Below, one piece after another: positions 9,414-17,597 of a stretch of 64,000 nucleotides of DNA. Every line of letters starts with the position of its first letter. Within the stretch, counting starts at the first letter, position 1. Origin of the DNA: an uncultured Chlorobiaceae bacterium (GTDB lineage Bacteria > Bacteroidota > Chlorobiia > Chlorobiales > Chlorobiaceae); contig CAJEXW010000008.1 in the NCBI GenBank assembly GCA_903994525.1, positions 1 to 64,000 of the forward strand. The letters run 5' to 3'. The position numbers and the translations under genes are program-made. Below the pieces are notes generated by a model. It worked only from the letters and a program-made list of their open reading frames with translations. It searched no databases and was not told the origin of the DNA.

Positions 9414-9462
9414 TGTCTCTTTCAGGAAGAGGATAAAGATAGTTATCTTGCCAAAATGTTAA
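9414..9462 (+). pseudogene. 3' remnant related to the 118-residue gene at 28985
   Basis: About 49 bp, from CTTTCAGGAAGAGGA through CTTGCCAAAATGTTAAA, are almost identical to 29283-29331, the 3' end of the gene at 28985-29341. A heptamer tract follows in both places. Nothing else of the gene remains here, only ~40 bp upstream of the first DGR target. Confidence 0.65.
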
Positions 9463-9489
9463 ACCCTGAACTCTGAACTCCGAACATTC
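9462..9489 (+). repeat. Heptanucleotide tandem repeat, AACTCTG type
   Basis: Four imperfect 7-bp units (AACCCTG, AACTCTG, AACTCCG, AACATTC) lie immediately before the first DGR target gene. Confidence 0.6.
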
Positions 9490-9521
9490 GCCAGCAGAGC
9501 TGTTTGTTCACTCTCAAACCG

Positions 9522-12500
9522 ATGCTGAAAAAAGAAATGCCGCATTCCATGCAACCAGATACCAGCAATGCCGCCTCTGAATTCCCGCCTGATGAACTTC
9601 TGATATTCATCGGCCATAGCGACGATGCTTCTGCGGAAGCAAATGCCATTCTTGAACTGCAATCGGAAATTGAGAAGGATTTCCGGCTGCTGCTGAAAAC
9701 CAATTGTCATCGTTCATGTTTCAAGCGTATCAGGCTCTGGGAGTGGACACTCGATGCACTGGCGCTGCCCGGTGGCCAGGAGAGGGCCGTTACCCCCGCG
9801 CTTGACCGTGCACAGATAGCCATTTTTGTTTTCAGGGAACGGGTCGGAGAGGTTACCTGGCAAGAGCTTGAGAAGGCCAGAAAGCGTAGCTTGGAGAAGA
9901 GCCTTCACATCCTTGCTTTTTTTCCTGAAAATTCTCCACCCCAGGACAAGAGTTTACCTCATCAGGAAAAACTGCAGGCGGCACGCAATTGGACGGCATT
10001 ACTGGAGCGCCAGGAAGAGCTGACGAAGGAATGGACAAACCCCAACTCCTGTTCAGTGACTCCCTGCCCAAACTATCAGGATGCAGAAGAGCTCAAAACC
10101 ATTGTTCGTGACAAGGTGCGGATTGCCATTGCCGACATTCTTTCGGTCGATATCACCCGCCCGACTGACGGGATGGCCAGCAATGCCGAGGAGTTGCGCC
10201 GTTATCAGGGAGCACTCAAAACCGAACTTGGCACCATCAGCCTGCTGGGTACTCATGCGCTTGAGAACATACCGGTAACGCTGACCGACACCTTTGTCTC
10301 CCTGCGTATTTCCGATACCTGGCGCACTGATATGCGGTGGAACCCCAAAGTCAGTTACGAATCACAACAGCAAGAGCGTATTCGTAACCCTGAAGAGGTG
10401 GTCAGCCTTGTTTTTGAAACCTGTTCTCTCTTGCTGGTCATTGGCGATCCCGGTTCCGGTAAAACAACCTTGCTGAAACACTACGCCCTTGCATGTCTCG
10501 AAAATGAGCACTACACCACCCTTGGCTTCAAGGAGCCCGTGCTGGTCTTTTATCTTCCCTTGCGTGAGCTGGTCAAAAAAGGAGCCGATTATGATTCACT
10601 TCCAGCCAACCTTTTTGCGTGGAGTGAAAAGCACACTCTCGGTATAGCGGAGACGCACTTCTTTGACTGGCTGCATCATCGTCAGACGCTTCTGTTGCTT
10701 GATGGCCTTGACGAAATCAGCGATCCGCAGCAGCGCATCAAGGCTTGCGACTGGATTGACCGTATCGTTACCGGTTTTGAAAAAGCCAAAGTTGTTGTCA
10801 CCACGCGTTATACCGGCTACCGGAAAGGGGACGGGATAGAACTTCGCTCGCGGCATGTGCGGGCTGATATCATGGACTTTTCAACGGAGCAGCAGAAAGA
10901 GTTTCTGGAGAAGTGGTTCCGCTCGGTGTTGTGCCGTGAGCTGCGTCCCGGGAGCAAAAGTCTGCAAGAGTGGAGAGAGGAGCAGGCAAAAAAAGCTGGG
11001 GAGAAAGCCGCCACTATTATTGCGTTTCTGGAGAGGGAAGAGAACCAGAGTTTGCGCATGTTGGCCGCAGTTCCCATGTTGTTGCAGATTATGGCGATAC
11101 TCTGGAAAGATCGACACTACCTGCCCAAAACCCGTTCCGAGTTGTACCATGCCGCCGTCAATTATATCCTTGACTATCGCGACCGCCAAAAAGAGATTTA
11201 TCCCCTGCTGAGCGCTGAAGATGCCCGGCGAGTTTTGATGCCGGTTTCACTCTGGATGCAGGAGGATCTCGAAAAGGATGAGGCCGACAAGGCGTTGATG
11301 CAGGCAGAGATGCAAAAGCACCTGAAAACGCTTCACCAGCCCCCCTCAGTCGAGAAGTTCTGTGAGAACCTGATTGATCGTGCCGGACTGCTGGTAGCCT
11401 ATGGTGACAAGGAGTATCGGTTCAGGCATAAATCATTCCGCGAGTACATGGCGGGCCTGCAGCTTGAGAAAAAAATGCACAGCACCCTTGGCCATCTCGA
11501 CAAGCTGGTGAACAATTTCGGGAAAGACTGGTGGGAAGAGCCACTCCGTTTCTATATCGCCGCGGTTGATGCCGATGCCTTTGATTCATTTATGGGGAAG
11601 CTGTTCGATGCAGAGGTCAGCGCCACGTTGAACCAAAAGCAGCAGGATTTACTGGTCACGCTTATCAATGAGGCGCGGCAGATCAAGACGGAGGCCTTGC
11701 AGAAGAGGTTGCTTGATTCGGCAACTACAACAAACCGGCAGCGCTACATCATGCAATGCCTGAAAGCCATCGGCACTGCGGAGGCCTTTGAGACGGTGCA
11801 GAAGTTTCTTGATGCTCCCTTTGAGAAAAAATCCGAAGCGCTGGATTTTGCCTGTGAAATGGTTAACGTTACAGAGCAGGCAGGTGGAGCTGGCAACCGT
11901 GAGCGTTGTGGAGCGAATGCCTCGATCATCATGGACAAGCAGGGCGCTCACTATATTTTGATCAAGGGGGGGATATTCACCTTTTTCATGACGAAGAAGC
12001 CGGAAACAGTGGAGGATATCTACGTTGCAAAATACACGGTGACCAACAAGCATTACCGTCAGTTTATCAACTATCTGGATTCAAAAGAGGCCGGTTATGC
12101 CGCCATACTGCCTGTTGAAAGCTACACAAAAAGCCTGTTATCCCTGGCTGAGAGCATCAAGGATTTCAGCGACTTTGTAAAGAACGAAAAATCGCTGGCA
12201 ACACGATTTCGTTCTCCTTATGATGATGACAAACAGTTCAACAAGGATGATCAGCCGGTGCTTGGTCCAAGCTGGTATGCAGCTCGGGCATTTTGTCTGT
12301 GGCTCTCATTGCTGGAGAGCGAGAGCGGAGAGACCAATCTCTATCGCCTGCCAACTGAAAAAGAGTGGGAGTATGCGGCAGGTGGAAAAAAGAGCAGAAA
12401 GTACCCCTGGGGCGATAAAGAGCCCTCGCCAACACTTGCCAATTATAACAACAATGAAGGAGCTACAACACCGACAGGACGTTACCCTGAAGGTGCTACA

Positions 12501-12713
12501 CCTGAAGGGTTGCATGATATGGCGGGCAATGTGTGGGAGTGGACGGAGGATTTGTATCAAAAAGGTAAAGACTGGCGTGCAATCCGAGGAGGCGAGTATA
12601 AATACAGTAATGCTGATGCTCTGCGCTGCTCCTCCCGGGTCATCTACAATCCGAGGTACCTCAACCTCAATGTGGGTTTTCGAGTGATTCGTTCCAGTCA
12701 TTCTTCCGCCTGA
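9522..12713 (+). CDS. DGR target 1: TIR-like–NACHT–FGE/lectin-fold variable protein
   Basis: A ~1063-residue STAND-type protein. Residues ~25-130 resemble a TIR-like/DUF4062-like fold (LLIFIGHSDDASAEA, later IAIFVFRERVGEVT). The NACHT NTPase has Walker A GDPGSGKTT at 308-316 and Walker B LLLLDGLDE with D394, followed by helical NACHT-associated regions such as RHKSFREYMAG. From ~820 on it is a formylglycine-generating-enzyme-like domain of C-type-lectin fold (YVAKYTVTN, WYAARAFCLWLS, GLHDMAGNVWEW). The last ~37 residues are the DGR variable repeat. ATG 9522 is preferred over an in-frame TTG at 9504; ATGs at 9537 and 9549 are also possible and none has a strong ribosome site. Inference: an NLR-like sensor whose ligand face is diversified by the DGR. 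Confidence 0.85.
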   Translation: MLKKEMPHSMQPDTSNAASEFPPDELLIFIGHSDDASAEANAILELQSEIEKDFRLLLKTNCHRSCFKRIRLWEWTLDALALPGGQERAVTPALDRAQIAIFVFRERVGEVTWQELEKARKRSLEKSLHILAFFPENSPPQDKSLPHQEKLQAARNWTALLERQEELTKEWTNPNSCSVTPCPNYQDAEELKTIVRDKVRIAIADILSVDITRPTDGMASNAEELRRYQGALKTELGTISLLGTHALENIPVTLTDTFVSLRISDTWRTDMRWNPKVSYESQQQERIRNPEEVVSLVFETCSLLLVIGDPGSGKTTLLKHYALACLENEHYTTLGFKEPVLVFYLPLRELVKKGADYDSLPANLFAWSEKHTLGIAETHFFDWLHHRQTLLLLDGLDEISDPQQRIKACDWIDRIVTGFEKAKVVVTTRYTGYRKGDGIELRSRHVRADIMDFSTEQQKEFLEKWFRSVLCRELRPGSKSLQEWREEQAKKAGEKAATIIAFLEREENQSLRMLAAVPMLLQIMAILWKDRHYLPKTRSELYHAAVNYILDYRDRQKEIYPLLSAEDARRVLMPVSLWMQEDLEKDEADKALMQAEMQKHLKTLHQPPSVEKFCENLIDRAGLLVAYGDKEYRFRHKSFREYMAGLQLEKKMHSTLGHLDKLVNNFGKDWWEEPLRFYIAAVDADAFDSFMGKLFDAEVSATLNQKQQDLLVTLINEARQIKTEALQKRLLDSATTTNRQRYIMQCLKAIGTAEAFETVQKFLDAPFEKKSEALDFACEMVNVTEQAGGAGNRERCGANASIIMDKQGAHYILIKGGIFTFFMTKKPETVEDIYVAKYTVTNKHYRQFINYLDSKEAGYAAILPVESYTKSLLSLAESIKDFSDFVKNEKSLATRFRSPYDDDKQFNKDDQPVLGPSWYAARAFCLWLSLLESESGETNLYRLPTEKEWEYAAGGKKSRKYPWGDKEPSPTLANYNNNEGATTPTGRYPEGATPEGLHDMAGNVWEWTEDLYQKGKDWRAIRGGEYKYSNADALRCSSRVIYNPRYLNLNVGFRVIRSSHSSA
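12601..12700 (+). repeat. DGR variable repeat VR1
   Basis: Ungapped alignment to the template repeat (12601 against 25861) is exact except at 13 of the first 70 positions and at position 97. Twelve of the 13 fall on template A; the other is C to T at position 8. The changed positions turn template AAC/AAT codons into Tyr, Ser, Val, Ile, Leu and others. The constant segments DALRCSSR and VGFRVIRS are unchanged. The last ~30 bp are the putative IMH-type constant end. Confidence 0.93.
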
Positions 12714-12800
12714 AAATCTGATCCTCTGATATCTGGAACCCTGAATAAGAAAGCTCACTCGACAAGGCAAAACCAACACGGGGAGGTTAGAAATTTTTTT
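12714..12800 (+). repeat. Conserved post-VR flank, copy 1
   Basis: The block from the target stop codon (AAAATCTGATCCTCTGATAT...) to the T-run after GAAATTTT is shared with 6216-6320, 20658-20745 and 25322-25410. It pairs CTGGAAC with GTTCCAG at the VR end. It is non-coding. The next ~200 bp, to 13014, hold only a hairpin at 12892. Confidence 0.8.
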
Positions 12801-12891
12801 TGCGGGAAGGTTATGCAGGTCAGGCTGATACTCATCATCTGTTATTCTGTGCCGGTTGTCTCTTCTTCTTGTTGGCGTTTTCGGAAAAGAT

Positions 12892-12909
12892 GCCGAGCTG
12901 GTGCTCGGC
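12892..12909. repeat. Perfect 7-bp hairpin GCCGAGC/GCTCGGC
   Basis: Stem GCCGAGC, loop TGGT, stem GCTCGGC. A closely related hairpin ends the 16-bp tandem array at 14208-14225, so the two flank the hipBA remnant and look like a REP-type palindrome family. There is no T-run, so it is not a terminator. Confidence 0.6.
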
Positions 12910-13014
12910 GTTCGTGCGGGGGTGGTCGGAACGGGCTGTACCTCTTTGCGCTTTTGGCTGCTCTTTTCTATATTCGGTTATAAAAAAGTGGTAATAGAAT
13001 TTAAAGGTTTATAT

Positions 13015-13359
13015 ATGACTTGTTCTGTCGAAAAGGCGCCGATGCCATTGCCGGTTAAGCGGGCCGTCATGAAGTTTGGCAGGGATTTGTCGCTGGCGAG
13101 ACGCAGGCGGCGCTTTTCGCAGCAGTCGATGGCAGAGCGGATTGGTATTTCGGTTTCAAGCCTGAGGCGACTGGAAAAAGGCGATCCAACGTTGAGCTGG
13201 GGTACCATTGCACGCGCCATGTATGTGCTTGGCGAAATCGAGAAGCTCAATCAACTGCTCGACACGGCAAACGATGATATAGGGCTTGTGCTGATGGATG
13301 AGCAGTTGCCCCGGCGTATTCGCTCCCGAAAACCCTCACCGGAGTCTGGTGCGCTATGA
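13015..13359 (+). CDS. hipB: HipB-like XRE-family transcriptional regulator / antitoxin
   Basis: A 114-residue DNA-binding protein. The XRE helix-turn-helix spans about residues 22-76 (FGRDLSLARRRRRFSQQSMAERIGIS... then RRLEKG.PTLSWGTIARAM). ATG 13015 has AAAGG seven bases upstream; a longer frame exists, but its N-terminus has no family look. The gene overlaps the hipA start by four bases (ATGA). HipB proteins bind the operator of their own operon and neutralise HipA. With hipA truncated here, it may act only as a repressor or be a relic. Confidence 0.8.
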   Translation: MTCSVEKAPMPLPVKRAVMKFGRDLSLARRRRRFSQQSMAERIGISVSSLRRLEKGDPTLSWGTIARAMYVLGEIEKLNQLLDTANDDIGLVLMDEQLPRRIRSRKPSPESGAL

Positions 13360-14082
13360 GCCGGGCGATGCAGCGAGGCGCTACCGTTTGCCTTGGTGAA
13401 GGCGGTGTGGTTGTTGGTCAGCTTGCCTATTCCCGCAGTGGAGTGCGTGAGAACTCTTCGTTTGTCTATAGCCAGCAGTGGCTTCAGTCGATAGAGCGCT
13501 TTTCAATCTCTCCGGATCTTGCATTGACAGAGACGTATCAGTACCATAAGGCCGCTTCAGCAAATGACTCCGTTTTTCATTTTGCCATTGCCGATACGGC
13601 ACCAGATGGCTGGGGTTGCCGTGTCATTGCGCGTGACCATGCAAAGCGTCGTAACGCGCATAAGGCACAAGGCGCTGAGCTGCCTTTTGCTCCTCTTACG
13701 TCATGGGACTATCTGGTTGGTGTGGATGATTTCAGTCGGGTTGGCGCCCTGCGTTTGCGTGATGAAACGGGAAACTATCTGCGAACCATTGAGAGTGGTG
13801 ATCGCGCAACGCCACCCTTGCTGGAGCTGGGTTCTCTGCTTGGGGCAAGCCATGCCGTTGAGCAGGGGAGAGAGACGGAAGCCGATCTTCGTTACCTTCG
13901 TGGCAGGGGAACCTCACTTGGCGGGCTACGTCCAAAATGTTCTGTTCTTGATGACGATGGGCAGTTGGCCATCGGGAAGTTTCCAAGCGTCAAAGATCAG
14001 CGCAGTGTGACAAAAGGTGAAGTCTTGGCCTTGCGTCTTGCTGTCGTAGCCGGTATTGATGCCGCCCAGGCTCGTATTGGCC

Positions 14083-14210
14083 GATACCCGGGAGCGCCGA
14101 TACCCGGGAGCACCGATACCTGGGAACGCCGATACCCGGGAGCGCCGATACCCGGGAGCACCGATACCCGGGAGCGCCGATACCCGGGAGCGCCGATACC
14201 TGGGAGCGCC
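14083..14210 (+). repeat. Eight tandem copies of a 16-bp unit, GATACCCGGGAGCGCC
   Basis: Units begin at 14083, 14099, 14115, 14131, 14147, 14163, 14179 and 14195. Variants are few (CACC for CGCC, CTGGGA for CCGGGA). Each unit contains a CCCGGG palindrome. Sixteen is not a multiple of three, so three units give a 16-residue peptide period. The array interrupts hipA. Confidence 0.95.
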
Positions 14211-14225
14211 GAGCTCCAGCTCGGC
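14208..14225. repeat. 8-bp hairpin GCCGAGCT/AGCTCGGC closing the tandem array
   Basis: A perfect palindrome with a two-base centre directly abuts the last 16-bp unit. It shares GCCGAGC/GCTCGGC with the hairpin at 12892-12909. The next ~230 bp, to 14473, hold no gene I can support, only an AT-rich stretch (14395-14470) that may be the promoter of the next gene. Confidence 0.7.
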
Positions 14226-14473
14226 AGAAAACGAGGATAATGTGCTGAACTGATCGCCAGCAAAGCCTGAACTCACACAGCAAAGCCTCTCATGCTGCTC
14301 TGTTCCACTGGCGTATGGGGAAAATTTTTTTACTGTATTGCCGGTTGTTTTGTACCGGTGTTGGATGGGGTGCCGCGATGATGGTGTTGTGGGTTGAATT
14401 ATACCGTAATCATTGTATAGTTATGTATAAATAGGTATAATCAAATATAATTCCCAATAAATCAGGATTATCG

Positions 14474-15661
14474 ATGGATGCTATCAGAAATCCCTTCTCT
14501 CCCGGCGCTGGCTCTCCTCCTCCGGAACTTGCAGGACGTGACGCCATTCTGGATCTTGCCAATGTGCTTTTCGGACGGGTGCGCCTTAAACGCTCCGAAA
14601 AGAGCATGATGATGACAGGGTTGCGTGGTGTGGGCAAAACGGTTCTGCTGAACGAGATGGAGCGTATGGCTCTCCATGATGGATATCGCACTCTTTTTCT
14701 TGAAGCTCAGGAGAGCAAGTCATTGGTGTTGCTCCTTGTGCCGCAGTTGCGCAAGCTTCTTTTCGATCTGGACAGGGTTGCTGGCGGTGGCGAAAAGGTT
14801 CGTCGTGCTCTTGCTGTGCTGAAAAGCTTCATTGGCGGCGTGAGGGTATCGCTTGGGGATGTTGAGATTGGTCTGGATATTGATCCTGAAAAGGGGAGCG
14901 CTGACAGTGGAGACCTGGAGGTCGATCTTTCGAGCCTTTTTGTTGCTGTGGGAGAAGCGGCCGAGGAGCGCAAAAGCGCAGTGGCCATTCTGATTGACGA
15001 AATTCAGTACCTCTCTTCCTCAGAACTGAATGCCATCATTATGGCGATGCACAAAATGCAGCAACGCCAACTGCCCGTTGTGCTGGTTGCTGCAGGTCTG
15101 CCAATTTTGCCGCGCTTGGCTGGTGAGGCAAAATCCTATGCAGAACGGCTCTTTAATTTCCCCGACATCGGTGCGCTCAACGAGCAGGATTCAGCTAAAG
15201 CACTTCAGGAACCGGTTGTTGAGGCTGGAGTCTCATTTGACGGTGATGCCCTTCACGAAATTTTTCGCCTGACCAAAGGGTATCCCTATTTTCTTCAGGA
15301 GTGGGGGTATCAGGTGTGGAACCAGGCCGAAAGTTCACCCATTACCTTGTCGGTTGTCGAGAAAACAACCAGACTTGTCGTCAACCGTCTGGATGAAAAT
15401 TTCTTTCGGGTGCGCTTTAACCGCCTTACCGATCGTGAAAAAAAATACTTGCGGGCAATGGCCGAGCTTGGCCCTGGCCCCTATCGTAGTGCCGACATCT
15501 CCACAGCTCTTGGTGTTGACATTACAGCACTCAGCTCCGTGCGCTCAGGGCTCATCAAAAAAGGAATGATCTACAGCCCTTCGCATGGCGTGATGGCCTT
15601 CACGGTGCCTCTTTTTGATGAGTTCATGCGCCGGGCTATGCCGGAGACGGATGGGGAGTGA
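14474..15661 (+). CDS. AAA_16-type ATPase (Orc1/Cdc6-like STAND NTPase)
   Basis: A 395-residue ATPase. Walker A is GLRGVGKT at 49-56 and Walker B is AILIDEIQYL near 174-183. The segment ending ERLFNFPDIGALNEQDSAKAL matches the sensor region of this group, and the C-terminal ~90 residues (FRVRFNRLTDREKKYLRAMAELG..., TALGVDITALSSVRS) form a winged helix. Bacterial members are common in accessory regions and are suspected to act in defence or signalling, but no specific role is known. It stands alone between the hipBA remnant and the next ATPase pair. Confidence 0.8.
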   Translation: MDAIRNPFSPGAGSPPPELAGRDAILDLANVLFGRVRLKRSEKSMMMTGLRGVGKTVLLNEMERMALHDGYRTLFLEAQESKSLVLLLVPQLRKLLFDLDRVAGGGEKVRRALAVLKSFIGGVRVSLGDVEIGLDIDPEKGSADSGDLEVDLSSLFVAVGEAAEERKSAVAILIDEIQYLSSSELNAIIMAMHKMQQRQLPVVLVAAGLPILPRLAGEAKSYAERLFNFPDIGALNEQDSAKALQEPVVEAGVSFDGDALHEIFRLTKGYPYFLQEWGYQVWNQAESSPITLSVVEKTTRLVVNRLDENFFRVRFNRLTDREKKYLRAMAELGPGPYRSADISTALGVDITALSSVRSGLIKKGMIYSPSHGVMAFTVPLFDEFMRRAMPETDGE

Positions 15662-15815
15662 TGCGGCAAGGTTAACTTAAGGTTGGTTACTCCTAATTCC
15701 TGCAATGAAAAATTCGGAAACAGCAGCTTGATTACGCTGTTGTAATTGGTTACAATTGAATGTGATGTTACTGGACAGGCACTTGAGTATCGAATGAAAC
15801 AGAGAGTGAAAAGAG

Positions 15816-17003
15816 ATGAAAATAGAGTCCATACGGTTAAAAAATTTCAAGGCATTCCGGGATGCCGAGTTGACAGAGCTGCCGAATTTCTGCGTTTTTG
15901 TAGGGGCGAATGGAACAGGCAAGAGTACCATTTTCTCCGTTTTCGGCTTTCTGAAAGATGCAATCACCAGCAATGTCAACACAGCGTTGGCGAAGCTGGG
16001 CGGCAGCCGGGGATTTTCAGAGGTGCGCAGTCGTAACGCTGCCGGGCCGATTGAAATTGAGTTGAAGTTCCGCGAAAAGAGCGACATGCCACTGACCACC
16101 TATTTTCTGCAAATAAACGAGGAAAACGGTCGGGCTGTTATTGAGCGTGAAATTCTGAAATACCGTCGCGGTAGTGGCGGTCAGCCGTGGCATTTTCTTG
16201 ATTTTTCGAGAGGGAAGGGGGAGGCGGTGACCAATGAACTGATGTCGCTCACTGATGTCAAGGAGTTGATTCGAGAGGAGCAGACGCTGAAATCGCCGGA
16301 TATTCTTGCCATTAAAGGGTTGGCCCAGTTCAAGCGCTTTCCGGCTGTTGTGGCGCTTGGCACGCTTATCGAGAACTGGCATGTTTCTGATTTTCATATC
16401 AGCCGGGCCCGACCGGAGCAGGAGGCCGGTTTTGCAGAGCATCTGTCGCGGGAAGGGGAAAACCTGTCGCTTGTCATCCAGTATCTCCATAACCATCATC
16501 CAGCAGCCTTCAGTCAAATACTTGAGTTGCTCAAACAGCGGATTCCCGGGATCTCTCAGGTAGAGTCAAAAACCACCGAAGAGGGGCGGGTTCTGCTCAA
16601 GTTTCAGGATGGATCGTTCGAAGATCCTTTTTTGGCCCGCTATGTTTCGGACGGAACTATCAAGATGCTGGCTTATCTGACGTTGCTCTATGATCCATCG
16701 CCCCATCCTTTGTTGTGTGTAGAGGAGCCTGAAAATCAGCTCTATCCACGGTTGCTGCATGAGCTGGCCGAGGAGTTTCGCAATTATGCAAACCGGGGCG
16801 GGCAGGTGTTTGTTTCGACCCATTCACCCGATTTTTTAAATGCCACTACCGTCGATGAGGTTTTCTGGCTTGTCAAGCAGGACGGATATACGCAAATCCG
16901 CCGTGCCAGTGAAAACAGCCAGATTGTTGCCTACATGAAGGATGGGGATCAGATGGGTTATTTGTGGGATCAGGGCTTTTTTGAGGGGAGCGATCCACAA
17001 TGA
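15816..17003 (+). CDS. OLD-like/RecF-like AAA ATPase (AAA_21 type), partner of a DUF4276 protein
   Basis: A 395-residue ABC-type ATPase: N-terminal IRLKNFKAFRDA, Walker A GANGTGKST at 30-38, and a C-terminal signature and Walker B region LLCVEEPENQLYP with the switch histidine in STHSPDF. It overlaps the next gene by four bases (ATGA). Pairs of such an ATPase with a small TOPRIM-like protein recur in bacterial defence loci (compare OLD, Gabija and PARIS in general design). A defence role is inference. Confidence 0.85.
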   Translation: MKIESIRLKNFKAFRDAELTELPNFCVFVGANGTGKSTIFSVFGFLKDAITSNVNTALAKLGGSRGFSEVRSRNAAGPIEIELKFREKSDMPLTTYFLQINEENGRAVIEREILKYRRGSGGQPWHFLDFSRGKGEAVTNELMSLTDVKELIREEQTLKSPDILAIKGLAQFKRFPAVVALGTLIENWHVSDFHISRARPEQEAGFAEHLSREGENLSLVIQYLHNHHPAAFSQILELLKQRIPGISQVESKTTEEGRVLLKFQDGSFEDPFLARYVSDGTIKMLAYLTLLYDPSPHPLLCVEEPENQLYPRLLHELAEEFRNYANRGGQVFVSTHSPDFLNATTVDEVFWLVKQDGYTQIRRASENSQIVAYMKDGDQMGYLWDQGFFEGSDPQ

Positions 17004-17560
17004 AGACGCTTGTTTTCTTTCTTGAGGAGCCATCAGCACAACGGATGCTTGAGGGGGTTTTGCCGAGATTGATCTCTCAGGATATCATGGTTCGATATGT
17101 GGTTTTTCAGGGAAAAAGTCATCTCGAAAAAGAACTTGTCAGAAAGCTGCGCCTTTGGCAACATCCTGATTCAGTGTTTGTTGTCATGCGCGATCAGGAT
17201 GCCGGTGATTGCAGGGTTATCAAAATGAGACTTGCAGAACTTTGTCGGCAAGCAGGGAGAAGTGAGGCATTGGTTCGTATTGCTTGCCACGAATTGGAGA
17301 GTTTTTATCTCGGCGATCTTGCTGCGGTTGAACGTGGCCTTGGGATTGGCGGATTATCAGCCAAACAAGGTCGGAGTCAGTATCGGAATCCTGACAAGCT
17401 TGGAAATCCGTCTGAAGAATTGGGTAAACTGACTGGTGGAAGATATCAGAAAATCGCTGGTTCACGTTCTATTGGAGTGCATCTTGATCCTGATAATAAC
17501 CTGTCACCGAGCTTTAATGCCCTTGTGGTTGGTATTCGCAGAGTGGTTGAAATTGCATAG
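17000..17560 (+). CDS. DUF4276 family protein, TOPRIM-like
   Basis: A 186-residue DUF4276 protein. Early VFFLEEPSAQRMLEGVLP carries the acidic residues of a TOPRIM-like first motif, VVMRDQDAGDC the second, and the segment IACHELESFYLGDL is a family hallmark. It begins inside the stop of the ATPase gene and is surely co-translated. By analogy with other ATPase/TOPRIM pairs it may be the effector nuclease controlled by the ATPase; no activity can be shown here. Confidence 0.8.
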   Translation: MKTLVFFLEEPSAQRMLEGVLPRLISQDIMVRYVVFQGKSHLEKELVRKLRLWQHPDSVFVVMRDQDAGDCRVIKMRLAELCRQAGRSEALVRIACHELESFYLGDLAAVERGLGIGGLSAKQGRSQYRNPDKLGNPSEELGKLTGGRYQKIAGSRSIGVHLDPDNNLSPSFNALVVGIRRVVEIA

Positions 17561-17597
17561 CTTCATTCTTGCCTGAAAAATTGATTAATAAACCTTT

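Larger units (their letters stand above)
13356..14240 (+). pseudogene. hipA: HipA-type kinase, truncated by a 16-bp tandem repeat
   Basis: Residues 1-~243 match a HipA serine/threonine kinase: the N-terminal subdomain, then TSLGGLRPKCSV (the P-loop-like GGxRPK region) and AIGKFPS. After IDAAQARI the reading frame enters a 16-bp tandem array and ends as low-complexity repeats of RYPGAPIPGS. The C-terminal half with the catalytic aspartate motifs is gone; full HipA is about 410-440 residues. The protein is very unlikely to be an active kinase. No remainder of hipA is visible beyond the array. Confidence 0.8.

Noticed and set aside
12892..12909. Terminator after DGR target 1
   Set aside because: The hairpin has no T-run and lies ~180 bp after the stop; the T-run of the post-VR block has no strong stem directly before it.
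14083..14210. CRISPR-like array
   Set aside because: The units are contiguous 16-bp repeats without spacers, and there are no cas genes nearby.
13356..14240. Active HipA toxin
   Set aside because: The catalytic C-terminal half is replaced by repeat-coded residues.
14056..14283. Open frames on both strands across the 16-bp repeat array
   Set aside because: They are produced by the tandem unit, which is open in several frames; the peptides are simple repeats with no family match.
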